Part shown: positions 1 to 9,346 of the stretch, in pieces
How positions within the stretch are numbered: the stretch's first letter is position 1
How the letters are laid out: every line of letters begins with the position of its first letter
Program-made: the position numbers and the translations under genes
Notes under the pieces: generated by a model
The model's input: the letters and a program-made list of their open reading frames with translations, nothing else
What the model was told of the DNA's origin: nothing
The model's database searches: none
NCBI GenBank assembly: GCA_001939145.1
Contig: LSRX01000359.1
Span: forward strand, 341,508-405,507
Origin: Symbiodinium microadriaticum
Taxonomy: Eukaryota > Sar > Dinophyceae > Suessiales > Symbiodiniaceae
Reading direction: 5' to 3'
Length of the DNA stretch: 64,000 bases

Positions 1-226
1 ACGACCTCCCTTGCAAACCCTTATCACACTGAGCCACGACCCGAAGCCCCCAGTCCCTGAACCGCTGAACAGGTTTCGATCGGGTTCTGATGGGATTTCA
101 ATCAGGTTTAGGGTTCGGGGTTTATAAACTGAAACCATATTGAAATCCTTTCAGAACCCTATAGGGTTTTACAGCGAATCAGCTAGTCTCGAAGGGCAAC
201 ACTGAAGTGGAACAAGCTTTCGCCAG

Positions 227-265
227 ATGCTGAGCGACACGGCGAAAGAAGAGATCGAGGCCTGC
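227..265 (+). CDS. short internal exon, unknown protein
   Basis: Thirteen codons (MLSDTAKEEIEAC) follow a CGCCAG acceptor and end at a possible GC donor (GCTTTC). Third positions are mostly G/C, unlike the AT-richer flanks. The C-terminal part resembles another exon at 44870-44908 (DPAANEIKAC), which hints at a shared repeat or paralogue. Function not recognised. The ATG may be internal rather than a start. Confidence 0.4.
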
Positions 266-564
266 GCTTTCAGCCCTGATTTTTTCTTGCAGCGTCCTTG
301 AGGGTTTTGGGTCCTTGGGTCCTTGACGGGTTCTAATATGGCTCTGGGGACCTCGAGTATAGGGCTGACGACTCTAGGGTTGACCTACCACACGTTCATC
401 GCCGGAAGCACTAACACACAATCTCTCGAGCTGGGGGTTTGTGATTCCTTCGTAGCCCAGGTGCGCCATAATCAGCTGAACTACCCAGACTTTCATAGTC
501 CCTGTAGCGGCCACTAAAATATACCCTATAGACCCCTGTTCTGATTTTTCAGGTCCCTGTATTA

Positions 565-663
565 CCTATAGTCTCCATTGTAGTTCCTTGTTGGTGTTAC
601 TTTTAGGATCCTTAGTATAGATTTGGTTAGGCATCAAAAAGCAACTACAATGGAGATTATAGG
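565..663. mobile_element. hairpin element, family A-like (diverged)
   Basis: The left arm CCTATAGTCTCCATTGTAGT is matched in reverse complement by the right arm ending near 663, around a loop of about 50 bp. TA lies immediately outside both arms. The design is that of the 90-bp family A elements elsewhere in the window, but the arms are diverged. Confidence 0.6.
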
Positions 664-856
664 TATGCTTCAGGATGCCGGAATTTGAGCGGATCCGCGG
701 AATCCACGTCTGCAGTGTGTAGCAACGGAAAGCTTCCTTTCATGGACAGTTCGTTTCAGGTACTTTAAAGCAGAGATGCACCGGTGGTGCTATTCTAACA
801 TAAAGCCCTGATGCCATAATTAGTATCTCTCCCTTTCTCGCTCTCTTTTTTCCTCT

Positions 857-897
857 ATGTGTGTGTATGTGTGTGTGTGTGTGTATGTGTGTGTGTA
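857..897. repeat. (GT)n microsatellite
   Basis: Impure TG/GT dinucleotide run. ORFs across it on both strands are repeat translations, not genes. Confidence 0.9.
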
Positions 898-989
898 TGG
901 CAACGTAAAGCAGTCCTTCTTAACGAGATCTGCTTTATCTCATAATGTACTAATGCAGACCCTTGAAGCTGAACCTTACGTCTTTTCAG

Positions 990-1055
990 GTCGGAAGCCC
1001 CCGTTTCATGCTTCAAGCGCCTGCTTATGGGTGCCATGGGCTCTCCAGCCCTTAG
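990..1055 (+). CDS. candidate exon, unknown
   Basis: A TCTTTTCAG acceptor and a CTTAG|GTTAGT donor frame 22 codons; one frame reads SEAPVSCFKRLLMGAMGSPA. Splice signals are good at both ends and the open frame matches them, but GC3 is only moderate. Product unknown. Confidence 0.35.
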   Translation, partial: VGSPRFMLQAPAYGCHGLSSP

Positions 1056-1111
1056 GTTAGTCCGCAACACCCCACCGAACTTTGTATTGTGCAATCCCGT
1101 GGGAATAGAAC

Positions 1112-1345
1112 CACCCTAAACCCCAAACCCCAAACCCTAAACCCGAAAACCAAACCCTAAACTCTAAACTCTAAACCCCAAACCCCAAACCCTAAACCCT
1201 AAACCCCAAACCCCAAACCCTAAACCCCAAACCCTAAACCCGAAAACCAAACCCTAAACTCTAAACTCTAAACCCCAAACCCCAAACCCTAAACCCTAAA
1301 CCCCAAACCCCAAACCCTAAACCCCAAACCCTAAACCCTAGCCCG
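1112..1345. repeat. telomere-like array (CCCTAAA strand) with a 97-bp higher-order repeat
   Basis: Degenerate CCCTAAA, CCCCAAA and CTCTAAA units. Within it a 97-bp block containing the marker CGAAAACCAAACCC occurs twice (marker at 1144 and 1241), so part of the array arose by tandem duplication rather than unit-by-unit addition. It precedes a short possible exon at about 1391-1439. Confidence 0.85.
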
Positions 1346-1390
1346 AAGACCCAACACCTTAAACCCCAAATCCTGGGTACGCGAACCCAG

Positions 1391-1439
1391 GAGTCTCCAA
1401 AGTAACTGAAGGCTCCTGGCCGGTCACAAGGAACATAGC
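1391..1439 (+). CDS. candidate exon, unknown
   Basis: The open segment GVSKVTEGSWPVTRNIA sits between an upstream CCCTAAA array (acceptor AACCCAG) and a downstream TTTGGGGTTTAGGG array whose first bases form the donor. This is the array/exon/array context seen around better exons. GC3 is moderate; unknown product. Confidence 0.3.
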
Positions 1440-1499
1440 GTTTGGGGTTTAGGGTTTAGGGTTTTAGGGGCCGTTATGATTACCAGTGCTGTTTTGGAG

Positions 1500-1630
1500 A
1501 CAAGGAATATAGGGGCCTGTATAATTACCAGCACTATTTTGGTGATTTTTTAATTACTATAACTATATGTTATTGTAAATTCTAGCTGTAGTATAGTTTA
1601 ATATAACCCCCCAAACCCTCTTCTATTCAT
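1500..1630. mobile_element. hairpin element, family B (approximate ends)
   Basis: Family B consensus starts GTAATATAGGGGCCTTAAT, has a T-rich middle with TTCCTTATTA, then CCCCAAACCCTATTCTA, and ends ATTAAGGCCCCTATATTAC. This copy has ATAGGGGCCTGTATAATTAC at the left and a diverged AAGGCCTCTACATCAG at the right. Confidence 0.5.
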
Positions 1631-2080
1631 CAAGGCCTCTACATCAGAGCTTCTTGCATGTTGTTCTATAGCAGCTGAAACTTACAACCTTGCGGATACC
1701 TAGCCATGAGACTTCCAGTAGATGCCCCGAACCTCGAACCTTAAAATGCAAGCAACACCCGGGGGCCCCAAGTATGCACAGAATGCGAAGGAGAGCAAAA
1801 CGGAACGACGGTTGACTGCAGGCCATTGACTTCGATGTGGGCTCAGGGCTTTTAATCGTTGGGAGTTCCCGAAACCCCTACTATACTACACTGGCGTGGA
1901 ACCTGAAACGAGGCTCAGCTAGGCTTTAGAGCACGGCCCTTCCAAGGACCTCGGGTAAGATGTGAAGCTGTAGGATTGAAGGCTGTTAAGTGAAGGCTGG
2001 AAGGTTTATGGAAGGTTTAGGCTTTGGGGAAAGTTAGTGATGGGACCAAAGGCCTTAAACCCAATAGTTTCGAAAAGCTA

Positions 2081-2210
2081 AAGCCTAAACCCTCCTAACC
2101 CCTAAACCCCTAAACCCCTAAACTCTAAACCCTACACCCTAAAACCCTCAAACCTTAAAACCCAAACCCTAAAACCCTAAGACTCTAAAACCCCAAACCC
2201 CTAAACCCTA
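2081..2210. repeat. telomere-like array (CCCTAAA strand)
   Basis: About 130 bp of CCCTAAA, CCCCTAAA and CCCTAAAA units. A TTTAGGG-strand array follows at about 2340-2395, so the two are inverted relative to each other and could pair in RNA. Confidence 0.85.
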
Positions 2211-2507
2211 GAAGGGCTTCAGGCTGTGAGGTCTCGGGCTTGATGCTTTCGGGCACTGTCGAGATGATTTTTGAGGCTTAGGGCTTGGACCTAGGGTTTG
2301 AGCTTTTGGTGGTGTTTTTTTTTGTTTTTTGAGTTTTTTTGCGGGTTTAGGGTTTAGGGTTTATGGGTGTGGGGTTTAGGGTTTAGGGTTGGGTTGACAG
2401 TTTAATTCGAAAGATATAAAGCTGGCACGGGGCATGTGATCACAGCGTCTCGGTCAAGATGGATGAGGGCCCCTAAACCCTAAACCCTATAAACCTTACG
2501 CCCGAAG

Positions 2508-2590
2508 TTGCTGCTTGGGTTGTTGATGGGCGTATTCGTATTTGAGATCTTTCGACGCCTTGACACTTGCACTTTGCAGCTGCAGCGATG
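2508..2590 (+). CDS. candidate exon: hydrophobic segment
   Basis: Flanked upstream by a CCCTAAA array and downstream by GTTTAAGGTTGAGGGTTTAGGG. The open frame begins LLLGLLMGVFVFEIFRRLDT, a likely membrane helix with a basic edge, and ends at a GTTTAAG donor. It may belong with the exons at 2797-3246. Product unknown. Confidence 0.4.
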
Positions 2591-2796
2591 GTTTAAGGTT
2601 GAGGGTTTAGGGTTAGGCTGCTAGTCGTAGGAAGAACACTACTGTGAGCGGTAGCATAAGCTTTAGCGACAGTGGTAGGATGCGGCAATAGGGAGGTGGT
2701 AGTGAGCATTGCGACTGTTGCAAGGATTGCTGGGAAGTTTATTTCCCTTAACCACAATCCCTAAAACCCTAAAACCTATGATCCCTAAACCCAAAG

Positions 2797-2872
2797 CCTA
2801 AACACCTGGATCATGGCTTGTCCATCACCGTCGACTTCAAGAGGAGCTTCCTTGAGCCGCCCAGTGTACCTG
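2797..2872 (+). CDS. exon, possible hotdog-like fragment
   Basis: GC3-rich frame PKHLDHGLSITVDFKRSFLE continuing PPSVPG. The alternating pattern followed by a Pro/Gly turn is loosely reminiscent of hotdog-fold thioesterases, but this is weak. The frame stops at TAG inside a short telomere-like insert and resumes after it (next entry). Acceptor is CCAAAG after a CCCTAAA array. Confidence 0.5.
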
Positions 2873-2887
2873 GCATTTAGGGTTTAG
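2873..2887 (+). other. 15-bp telomere-unit insert between two coding segments
   Basis: GCATTTAGGGTTTAG starts GC, ends AG and contains two telomere-like units. Removing exactly these 15 bases joins the frames on each side (PSVPG to YFVEQEDRIAA), both GC3-rich. It could be an ultra-short GC-AG intron, a telomere-repeat insertion at a repaired break, or chance. Confidence 0.4.
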
Positions 2888-2923
2888 GGTACTTTGTGGA
2901 GCAGGAGGACCGTATTGCCGCGA
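2888..2923 (+). CDS. exon continuing the 2797 exon
   Basis: The reading frame GYFVEQEDRIAA has G/C in most third positions and is in phase with the previous exon if 2873-2887 is excised. It ends at a possible GTTCTG donor. Function unknown. Confidence 0.45.
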
Positions 2924-2981
2924 GTTCTGCTACACCCAAAACTCCAGGGCAATACCACAAACCCGGGCTCTAAATCCTAAG

Positions 2982-3042
2982 CCGCTCTCGCAAGTCGCTG
3001 CGGTGAACGATTTCTGGCTTCTGGTTCGAGACTTTGTTGCAG
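2982..3042 (+). CDS. exon, unknown (aromatic/hydrophobic)
   Basis: Acceptor CCTAAG, donor GTTGCAG|GTAGCT. The frame reads PLSQVAAVNDFWLLVRDFVA. It lies between the exons at 2888 and 3179 and may belong to the same gene. No domain recognised. Confidence 0.45.
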
Positions 3043-3178
3043 GTAGCTCTCATGCCCTAAATCCCACAACCCTGAAGCCTTAAACTCCAAGACCCCCCAA
3101 GCCCAAAGCTGCTATGCTCTAAACCCTCTTGAAGGCTATATTATATGCCTGCTAGTCTAAGCCCGTCGGCCCCTGCAG

Positions 3179-3246
3179 GGAACGTCACCATGAACCTCAA
3201 CACCACCTCGCACCTCCGTGGGCTGAAACAGCTCACAGGAGAAGGG
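3179..3246 (+). CDS. exon, unknown
   Basis: The CCCCTGCAG acceptor is followed by the strongly GC3-biased frame NVTMNLNTTSHLRGLKQLTG, with possible N-glycosylation motifs NVT and NTT. The donor lies before GTGCTGG, and a TTTAGGG array starts soon after (about 3280). No family recognised. Confidence 0.55.
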
Positions 3247-3796
3247 GTGCTGGGGTGCTTTTTGGACTTGGGGCTTATAGGGTTTATAGGGTTTAGGGTT
3301 TAGAAAGCTTTTGGGCGAAGGGGCGGTGTAGGGGGTGAATGGGGTTTAGGGGTTCAGAGTTCTTGTAAGCCTGCAAGGGCTGGAACATGTTCGAGCCCTT
3401 AGTGCCGCTTTCCCCCAAAAATTGGGGACTCCCTTTTCGGGTACCCTTGGATTCAGGTCCGATCCTTTTTGGGGTTCCTTATGAGTACAAACTGCATCCC
3501 CGAAGCCTGGGTCCAGTCCCTAAGAATCAATACTTACAAGCCTTAAGCACAATCCTAGACCCTATAAGCCCTTAACCCCCCGCAACATCCCAAACTCCAA
3601 ACTCCAACTCTAACCCCTAAGCCGCCAGCTCAGACCTCAACCCCGACCCTAAACCCGCAACCCGAAACCCGAAACCCTGAACACGAAGCCCTAAGCCCCA
3701 TATATGTAGTTCCTATCAGCCCTGGATCCTCTGAAGAACAGACCGGTTGGAACTCCGTCCGGCGCGCGGGCCTCTTTTTCATGCTCGAGACAGAGA

Positions 3797-3875
3797 TGCG
3801 GGAGTGTTCGTAAACTTAGGGATCGATATTTTCGGGTTCTTGTTCGTCATAAATATCCGGCTATGCAGTTTAGAG
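3797..3875 (+). CDS. candidate exon: membrane segment
   Basis: Open frame DAGVFVNLGIDIFGFLFVIN continuing IRLC, after a GAGACAG acceptor. The hydrophobic pattern is vaguely like an S2 helix of voltage-gated or cyclic-nucleotide-gated channels, but there is no diagnostic motif and GC3 is not strong. Confidence 0.3.
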
Positions 3876-4106
3876 CAACACCGACTAAGTCCTTCAGCTC
3901 AGCCTGACATCTCAAGCCCCAAAGCAGAAAACCCTAAACCCCACACCCATAAACCCCAAACCCTACAACCCTAAACCGCTAAACCCTAAAGCCCCAAACC
4001 CCCAAACCCTAAACCCGGAACACGGCCCCGCCCCTATATCGTATTAATGTCCCCGTATAGTCCCCTTATAGCTATAGCCATAGCTATACTAAGGCCCCTG
4101 TAGTAG

Positions 4107-4160
4107 CCGTGCCTTGTCCACCTGGAACCCCCGTCACAGGTGCGGCCTCCAGAGCTTGAG
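4107..4160 (+). CDS. candidate exon, unknown
   Basis: Between a CCCTAAA region and GTTTAGGGGC. Acceptor GTAGTAG, donor CTTGAG|GTTTAG. One frame gives PCLVHLEPPSQVRPPELE; another gives a Pro/Gly-rich peptide. Frame uncertain. Confidence 0.3.
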
Positions 4161-4298
4161 GTTTAGGGGCTCTAGGGGTCGAACCGGATCCGGGTTTGAA
4201 AGTTGCCACGTAGGATCTGAGTGTTAGGGTTTCAGGGTTAGGGGCTTTAAGGTTTCAGGGGCACAGAATGAGGGCTTAGAGCTAGCTGACACTTGCAG

Positions 4299-4417
4299 TA
4301 GCTCGGCGGTATGCATCAAGAGCTGGAAAGTGGAAGCAGTACAACCAGGAGTCGTGCGTCCGTTACTTTCACTTACGCCAGATAGTTGCTCGGGGGCGTT
4401 TGCTTTCCGGGGATTTG
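4299..4417 (+). CDS. candidate exon, basic
   Basis: A CACTTGCAG acceptor opens a 40-codon frame, ARRYASRAGKWKQYNQESCV onward, to a possible GTGTAG donor. It lies between a TTTAGGG array and a CCCTAAA array, the reverse of the usual order here, so it may be intronic. Unknown product. Confidence 0.35.
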
Positions 4418-4561
4418 GTGTAGGCTGTCGGTTGGGAAGCGCGAATTCCCAAACCCCACCCCAAAACCCTAAACCCTAGACCCTAAACCCTAAAACCCTG
4501 ACCCCTAAAACCTAAACCCTAAAACCCTAAACCCTAAACCCCCCAAAATCCTGAACGCTAG

Positions 4562-4680
4562 ACTTGTCCTCTAAGCTGCCTCAACCTCAAGATTGACCAG
4601 AGGCTGCCTTCAGCAAGTGCTGGAAGTACAGGGGTGCTAGCATATGTCCCTTTCCTTTGGGTCAAGCGCTACGTTTCTCC
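4562..4680 (+). CDS. candidate exon ending at a microsatellite
   Basis: Follows a CCCTAAA array (GAACGCTAG acceptor). The frame includes SCLNLKIDQRLPSASAGSTG and then a hydrophobic VLAYVPFLWV before running into the CA repeat at about 4680. Possible membrane protein fragment. Confidence 0.35.
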
Positions 4681-4717
4681 ACACACACACAAACACAAAC
4701 ACACACACACACACACA

Positions 4718-4764
<47 letters not shown>

Positions 4765-4806
4765 TAGATAAATAGACTGCTAGATCGAAAGAAAGAAAGA
4801 TCGATN

Positions 4807-4839
<33 letters not shown>

Positions 4840-4941
4840 CACACAATCTCTCTCTATCTGTATGTGTGTGTATATATGTATATGTATGCGTCTCCGTCTT
4901 CTGACACACACACACATACACATATATATATATATATACAC
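4680..4941. repeat. (CA)n / (TA)n compound microsatellites with an isolated N at 4806
   Basis: CA run, TA run 4722-4760, a GATAGAAAGAAAG linker, N, TA run 4807-4832, mixed TG/TA, then CA/TA. The single N falls beside a TA run and probably marks a joined gap. Confidence 0.9.
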
Positions 4942-5168
4942 ACACACATACACACCTATCACGATTGATAAGCAGTTCTTACATGAGTGCGCATGGCAAT
5001 GAATACATCTTCATTTGCATGTATACATAGATCGTTAGATAGATAGATGGATAGATAGATAGATAGATAGGTAGGTACTTATAGAAAACCTATGAGACCA
5101 GAGGAAGCATGCATAGATGGACCCTTACGCCTTAAACCCCCCTCGCGACCCTTATGGAAGTCTTGCAG

Positions 5169-5280
5169 TACCATAGCAGGAATCCTGATAGTAGCCTTTG
5201 AAGTTCGGATTGTGAAGGTGATGGCTCTTGAGGAGGAGACAACGCCGGAGGCTCTGCCATTATGGAGGGGCAGGGGGTAG
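5169..5280 (+). CDS. terminal exon: membrane helix plus acidic tail
   Basis: TCTTGCAG acceptor, then TIAGILIVAFEVRIVKVMAL followed by an acidic EEETTPEALP tail and a TAG stop at 5278. It would be the C-terminus of a membrane protein. A TTTAGGG unit follows at about 5330. GC3 is moderate. Confidence 0.45.
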
Positions 5281-5462
5281 TTTTAGTAGTTCGTAGTACC
5301 AGTATTCAATTACACACGCGGCTAAAGGTTCAGGGTTTAGGGTAGGTCTCCTTTTTGCTGTACTAGCATGAACACCAAATCCTGACTGGCCCCTACATCA
5401 GGGCCTTCCCAAGCCTAACACCCTAAACCCTGAGCCCTACATCAGGGGACTTCCCAGTTCAG

Positions 5463-5525
5463 CGTGGGCTTGAGGGTTTCTTACGGATGATCAGAGGCTC
5501 CATGGTCGAATACAGAAGTACAGGG
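5463..5525 (+). CDS. candidate exon, unknown
   Basis: Acceptor CAGTTCAG after a CCCTAAA stretch, donor ACAGGG|GTCTGA. Exactly 21 codons: RGLEGFLRMIRGSMVEYRST plus G. No family recognised. Confidence 0.4.
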
Positions 5526-5762
5526 GTCTGAAGAAGTAATACTGATATTTGCACAGTTTCTTGTTTGTGGTTAGATTTTGGGGTATCCATGTCGTGCCCT
5601 TGCTTTTGGACTCTTGCTTCGTTGTGCACTTCGCGCACCGCCGAGGGGTGCTGAAGCAAAATCGCCATGCTCTCCGTCAATAATTGAGGCTAAGAAACCA
5701 GACGTGCCTACAGGGCCTATAGGGGTTCTTATGGGGTTCCTACAAACAAATGGTTCCTGTAG

Positions 5763-5901
5763 GTTTAAGGGCCGGTTGCGTAGAGAGTTCCGTTTCGATC
5801 GTTCGGACATGTTGACTCGTATGGTTGCGCACACCGATCAAAGAGACATCGCATCTCCAGTACCATGTCTTAGACTACCCCAGCTTAGCAGTGTTCATCA
5901 T
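5763..5901 (+). CDS. exon with canonical donor, unknown
   Basis: Acceptor CCTGTAG, then FKGRLRREFRFDRSDMLTRM onward to CATCAT|GTGAGTACG, a near-perfect donor. Splicing at GTGAGT to the acceptor at 5971 keeps the next exon open and in phase (71-nt intron). No domain recognised; basic N-terminal part. Confidence 0.5.
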
Positions 5902-5972
5902 GTGAGTACGAAGAGACGCTTGACCAAACTCGCAAGTCTTGGCAGCTGTTGGGAGGGTGTTCTGTCTTGCAG

Positions 5973-6172
5973 ACGGGAGGTGGCGGAAGCGTTCGGATGC
6001 AAATAGCACGAGCTCAAGAGTGTCTACGTCGGCCCGATCGCCGCCCGTCAGCGGGCAGAGGTTCTCTTCTCTGCAGCAAACGCCACGCAACAAAAACCGT
6101 GCAGCCCACCGTGGCCGGATGGGCAATGTCCTTCGCGAGTGGCAGCTCAGCCCGCGGATTGCCAAACACACT
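5973..6172 (+). CDS. exon following 5763 exon, unknown
   Basis: Acceptor TCTTGCAG. In the phase left by the 5901 donor it reads TGGGGSVRMQIARAQECLRR and stays open to TAG at 6172, where a GTAGGG donor also lies. A second frame (Ser/Arg-rich, NRAAHRGRMGNVLREWQLSP) is also open, so the frame is not certain. Confidence 0.45.
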
Positions 6173-6559
6173 GTAGGGTCTACGGCCTTGGTTCAGATTC
6201 GAATGTTGTTTATGCAACGCTCGAACAGGTTAGCATGGAGGAAATTGAGGCTAGAGATCATTGTGAGAATAGTACCTAACCCTATAAATCCTCAACCCTA
6301 AACCCTCAACCCAAGTAACCTATGCTAAGCAGCACCCCGAAGCAATGTCGTTTTGGTCCAAATGCCGGCGTGGACGTATCGGTGCGAGAAAACTATGGCT
6401 ATGTCTGTGAGCCCTCGCTTTGGGATCGTGTGGCTTCGCCGCCCTGTGCACACAAGTATGCTGCCCTAGTTTGTGTACTCGTTGTTCCGCTAGCTTTGCA
6501 TAGGATGCTGGCAGTTTCTTTGTTTTAGTCCCGAATTCGGGGTGAATTCGTGGTTGCAG

Positions 6560-6619
6560 TTGCCATCACAAGCACCCAGTTGGGAAGGAGCTAGATGTCT
6601 CGTACATGTTCCAGGATCG
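6560..6619 (+). CDS. exon, probable part of a C2-domain gene
   Basis: Acceptor TGGTTGCAG, donor GATCG|GTGAGTG. The GC3-rich frame is CHHKHPVGKELDVSYMFQD. The next exon (6738-6810) carries a C2-like WDPVYNGF motif, so this piece may be the preceding strand of the same C2 domain. Confidence 0.45.
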
Positions 6620-6737
6620 GTGAGTGTGACATACATAACCTGATAAACCTTGAACTAACGCCCACACCTTAATCCCTCCATGAGTATAGGGTTCAATGGT
6701 TCCCCACGAAAACCCGTAAGCGTCACAAGCCACCCAG

Positions 6738-6810
6738 TTGTTTTCGGAGTTGGGATCCAGTGTACAACGGGTTCAACTTTTCGGTGATCTCAGAGAGCGA
6801 AATAACTGCA
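6738..6810 (+). CDS. exon with C2-domain-like motif
   Basis: Acceptor CCACCCAG, donor ACTGCA|GTACAT. The frame CFRSWDPVYNGFNFSVISES then EITA contains the xxPVWNExFxF-type signature of calcium/lipid-binding C2 domains (here WDPVYNGFNFSV). C2 domains bind membranes, often through Ca2+. No Ca-binding Asp pair can be confirmed from one exon. Confidence 0.5.
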
Positions 6811-6914
6811 GTACATCCTAAACCCTAAACCCCTAACCCTAAAGCCTAAACCCTAAGCCGCAAGAAGCTCCTGAACCCCAATCACTACACCCTAAAACCT
6901 TGCTGCACGAACAG

Positions 6915-6936
6915 GACCGGGATGAGCTGCCAGACC
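6915..6936 (+). CDS. micro-exon, C2 loop-like
   Basis: CACGAACAG acceptor, then GACCGGGATGAGCTGCCAGA (DRDELPD), all high GC3. In C2 domains a D-x-D loop follows the PVWNE strand, so the order matches the previous exon. Very short; alternative explanations remain. Confidence 0.35.
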
Positions 6937-7006
6937 TAAACTCCTAAACCCTCGACCGTTTACCCCGTAAACTAGACTAGCTAGACCTCAAGACAGCCCT
7001 TCTGAG

Positions 7007-7049
7007 CATCCCCGCACCAGCAATCGAAGAGGCGAGTCAGGATTTGAGA
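7007..7049 (+). CDS. candidate short exon
   Basis: Between a CCCTAAA-type region and GTTTGGGTTTAGGGTTTAGGG. Acceptor CTTCTGAG; the frame includes PAPAIEEASQDLR. The donor is the first GT of the telomere-like array. Confidence 0.35.
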
Positions 7050-7215
7050 GTTTGGGTTTAGGGTTTAGGGTTTAGGGTAGATTCCAAGCTCCCCACTCTG
7101 AACCATAAACCCTCGGACCAACAGACACGCGTGAAACACTAAACCCTGTGCAGCAGAACCCTGACACCCCTTAAACCCTGTAAACCCTAAACCCGAAGCT
7201 TCATCTCCATAAGCA

Positions 7216-7271
7216 TCAGTTGGAAGGCCCCGAGTAAGAGGAAGTCCTTCGGGGACCAGGACTGCTTGGTG
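7216..7271 (+). CDS. exon with perfect donor
   Basis: The GC3-rich frame SISWKAPSKRKSFGDQDCL ends at CTTG|GTGAGTTTAGGG, where a consensus donor merges directly into telomere-like sequence. It follows the C2-like exons and may be the end of that domain. Acceptor CCATAAG. Confidence 0.5.
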
Positions 7272-7746
7272 AGTTTAGGGTGTAGGGCTGAGGTGTTCGA
7301 GGTGCTTAAGAAGGTTGGCCCCTACAGGGATACATTCGCATGCATATAAGACTGCCTTCGCTTGTTGCTTTGATTGGTCCCGAAGCCTCCCCTGAGAGTG
7401 CAAGGTGAAGTGCTGAGAGACGAAGGTTTCGGTTTCCACCGGCCCTAACTGTAGGGTTTAGGGTTAGGGCTTAGGGCTTCGTTTTTTTGGGTTTAGGGTT
7501 TAGGGGTTTAAGGTTTAAGGCTTCGGGGTAAGGGTCCAGAGGACTCACTTGATAGTTGATTGGCGGGGATTGGCCGGAGGGGGGGGGAGGGGGTGGAGCA
7601 AAGGCTTCTATGAAGATATCTCGGGTTGTAGGGGGGGGTTTAAAAGGGTCCATAGGACCGAAAAATCCGGTCTGCGGGTATAGGCTGGTAGCTGCCTTCG
7701 TGCCGTCTTCTCGCCTTACTTCTGCGCTCTGGTTTGTCGAGGCTAG

Positions 7747-7835
7747 TCATAGGCCCCTAAGTAGTTCCTTGTTGGGATTACCTTATAGGGTTCTAAAGAT
7801 GAACCACAAAAAGGAACTACTTAGGGGCCTATGGG
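7747..7835. mobile_element. hairpin element, family A
   Basis: Arms TCATAGGCCCCTAAGTAGTT and its reverse complement ending CCTATGGG, with loop GGATTACC...GATGAACCAC. TA follows the right arm; the left edge is mutated. The loop is in the opposite orientation to the copy at 16077. Confidence 0.85.
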
Positions 7836-8066
7836 TAGCCATGAGTAAAGAAGGAGGGTTTACGGATTGGTTAGGGTTCAAAGGGCAGAGTTCAGGGAAT
7901 GCTTTGTACGCAGGGTGCTTTCTAGACGAATGTGAACCCCCGTGACAACTAAGGCACCCGAAATTGAAAGGGAATTAGATATAGTTTCCAGGGATCCCAA
8001 TATTTAGGCCTTTAAAGACAGCCCTAAACCCTAAACCCTAATCAGGGGCCTGCATCATGCCCCCAG

Positions 8067-8151
8067 CCCTCGAAGCAAAGAAGCTCCAGTGGCAGGGCTC
8101 TGTCGTTTCGCAGGGCACGTCCCGAACTCAGCATACCCTGGGTTTAGGGCT
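8067..8151 (+). CDS. exon, unknown
   Basis: Strong GC3 frame ALEAKKLQWQGSVVSQGTSR then TQHTL. Acceptor GCCCCCAG after a CCCTAAA array; donor CCCTGG|GTTTAGGG opening a 65-bp TTTAGGG array. A textbook example of the array/exon/array layout. No domain recognised. Confidence 0.55.
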
Positions 8152-8215
8152 TAGGGTTTAGGGTTTAAGGGTTTAGGGTTTAAGGGTTTAAGGGTTTAAG
8201 GGTTTAGGGTTTAGG
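8145..8215. repeat. telomere-like array (TTTAGGG strand)
   Basis: GGGTTTAGGG and GGGTTTAAGGG units begin exactly at the exon edge (8151). Confidence 0.85.
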
Positions 8216-8223
8216 GCTTGCAG

Positions 8224-8331
8224 AATCGGTGGAAAGGTGGGATGGCAGTAGTAGCGTGTAAATCTGTTCGCCGTACTAGCTGCCGGGCGCCACGGGTTTG
8301 CTTCTGCGCATGGGAGGTTTGCGAATTTTAA
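8224..8331 (+). CDS. candidate exon, Cys/Arg-rich
   Basis: GGGCTTGCAG acceptor; open frame NRWKGGMAVVACKSVRRTSC onward to TAA at 8329. It sits between TTTAGGG and CCCTAAA arrays, where intron interior would be expected, so confidence is low. Confidence 0.25.
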   Translation, partial: NRWKGGMAVVACKSVRRTSCRAPRVCFCAWEVCEF

Positions 8332-8487
8332 TTACCTTTTGGGCAGTTGACCCTGAACCCTAAACCCTAAATCGTATTTGAGTGACTCGTTGAGTGTTCA
8401 GTTCTACGGTTCTACTCTTGCACCCTCTTTGGAGTCTGTTTAGCTTCACCTTTGTTGCAGGTTTAGGCCTAGGGCTGTGTTTTCCAG

Positions 8488-8560
8488 ACTGTGAATGACC
8501 CACCGCCCCGCTCACCCCCCTCTGTACAAGCCAACCCGTTTTTGTGGCCTTGCAAGCCGC
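8488..8560 (+). CDS. candidate exon, Pro-rich
   Basis: GTGTTTTCCAG acceptor, then TVNDPPPRSPPSVQANPFLW. Proline-rich, probably disordered. End not determined. Confidence 0.3.
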
Positions 8561-8917
8561 CAAACCTTGAACCGCGAAACCGTACTCTATCCTAAATCCC
8601 ACATCAATCTTCTAAGCCCCCCACTCACACAAAGCAACGCCAAACCTTCTGAACACTAAGCCCGAAAAAACCCCAAGGCTTGAAGTGTTAATACGCAAGC
8701 CCCAAAAAGCCAACAAGCAGGTCGACGAAAGGTTCTACAACTCCGAGAGCCCTACCCTCAGCAATCGGACAAACAAGAGCTAGCTAGTTTAACCCAGTGT
8801 TTCCACATCTTAAACTCCAAGAGGTTAAACAGTGCGACCCGGAAGACAATCATCCAATTGTTCTACCTTAATCACCTTACAAACCTGAGTGCGTGGCACC
8901 CCCAAGAAGCAAAAACG

Positions 8918-9260
8918 AGAGAGAGAGAGAGAGAGAGAGAGTGCGAGAGAGAGAGAGTGAGACAGAGAGAGAGAGAGACTGTGTGTGTGCGTGTGTGTAT
9001 GTGTGCGCGAGAGAGACATGCACATGCATTGAACATCCATCGGTAAGCACAAAAAGCGGCAGGGAAAGCGGAGATGAGTATATGAATAGAGACATGCAGT
9101 CAATATCACAGATAGATATGAGACACAGGCGAGACAGAGATGTGCACAGACAACAGAAGGCGAGAGAGAGAAAGCGAGAGGTAGAGAGAGGGAGAGAGAG
9201 CGAGAGAGAGAGAGAGAGAGAGAGATATATATATATATATATAGATGTGTGTANTGAGCG

Positions 9261-9300
<40 letters not shown>

Positions 9301-9345
9301 TGAGAGAGGGAGGGAGGGAGGGAGGGAGGGAGGGAGAGCGCGAGA
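8918..9345. repeat. (GA)n microsatellite block with N at 9254
   Basis: GA/GAGAGC runs, a TG/CA piece near 8985-9010, TA run 9226-9242, an isolated N, then GA and GGGA units. Long ORFs here on both strands are repeat translations. Confidence 0.9.
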
Positions 9346-9346
9346 C

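Noticed and set aside
1112..1345. True chromosome end
   Set aside because: Arrays are short, degenerate, occur in both orientations and are spread across the whole 64 kb; they are interstitial.
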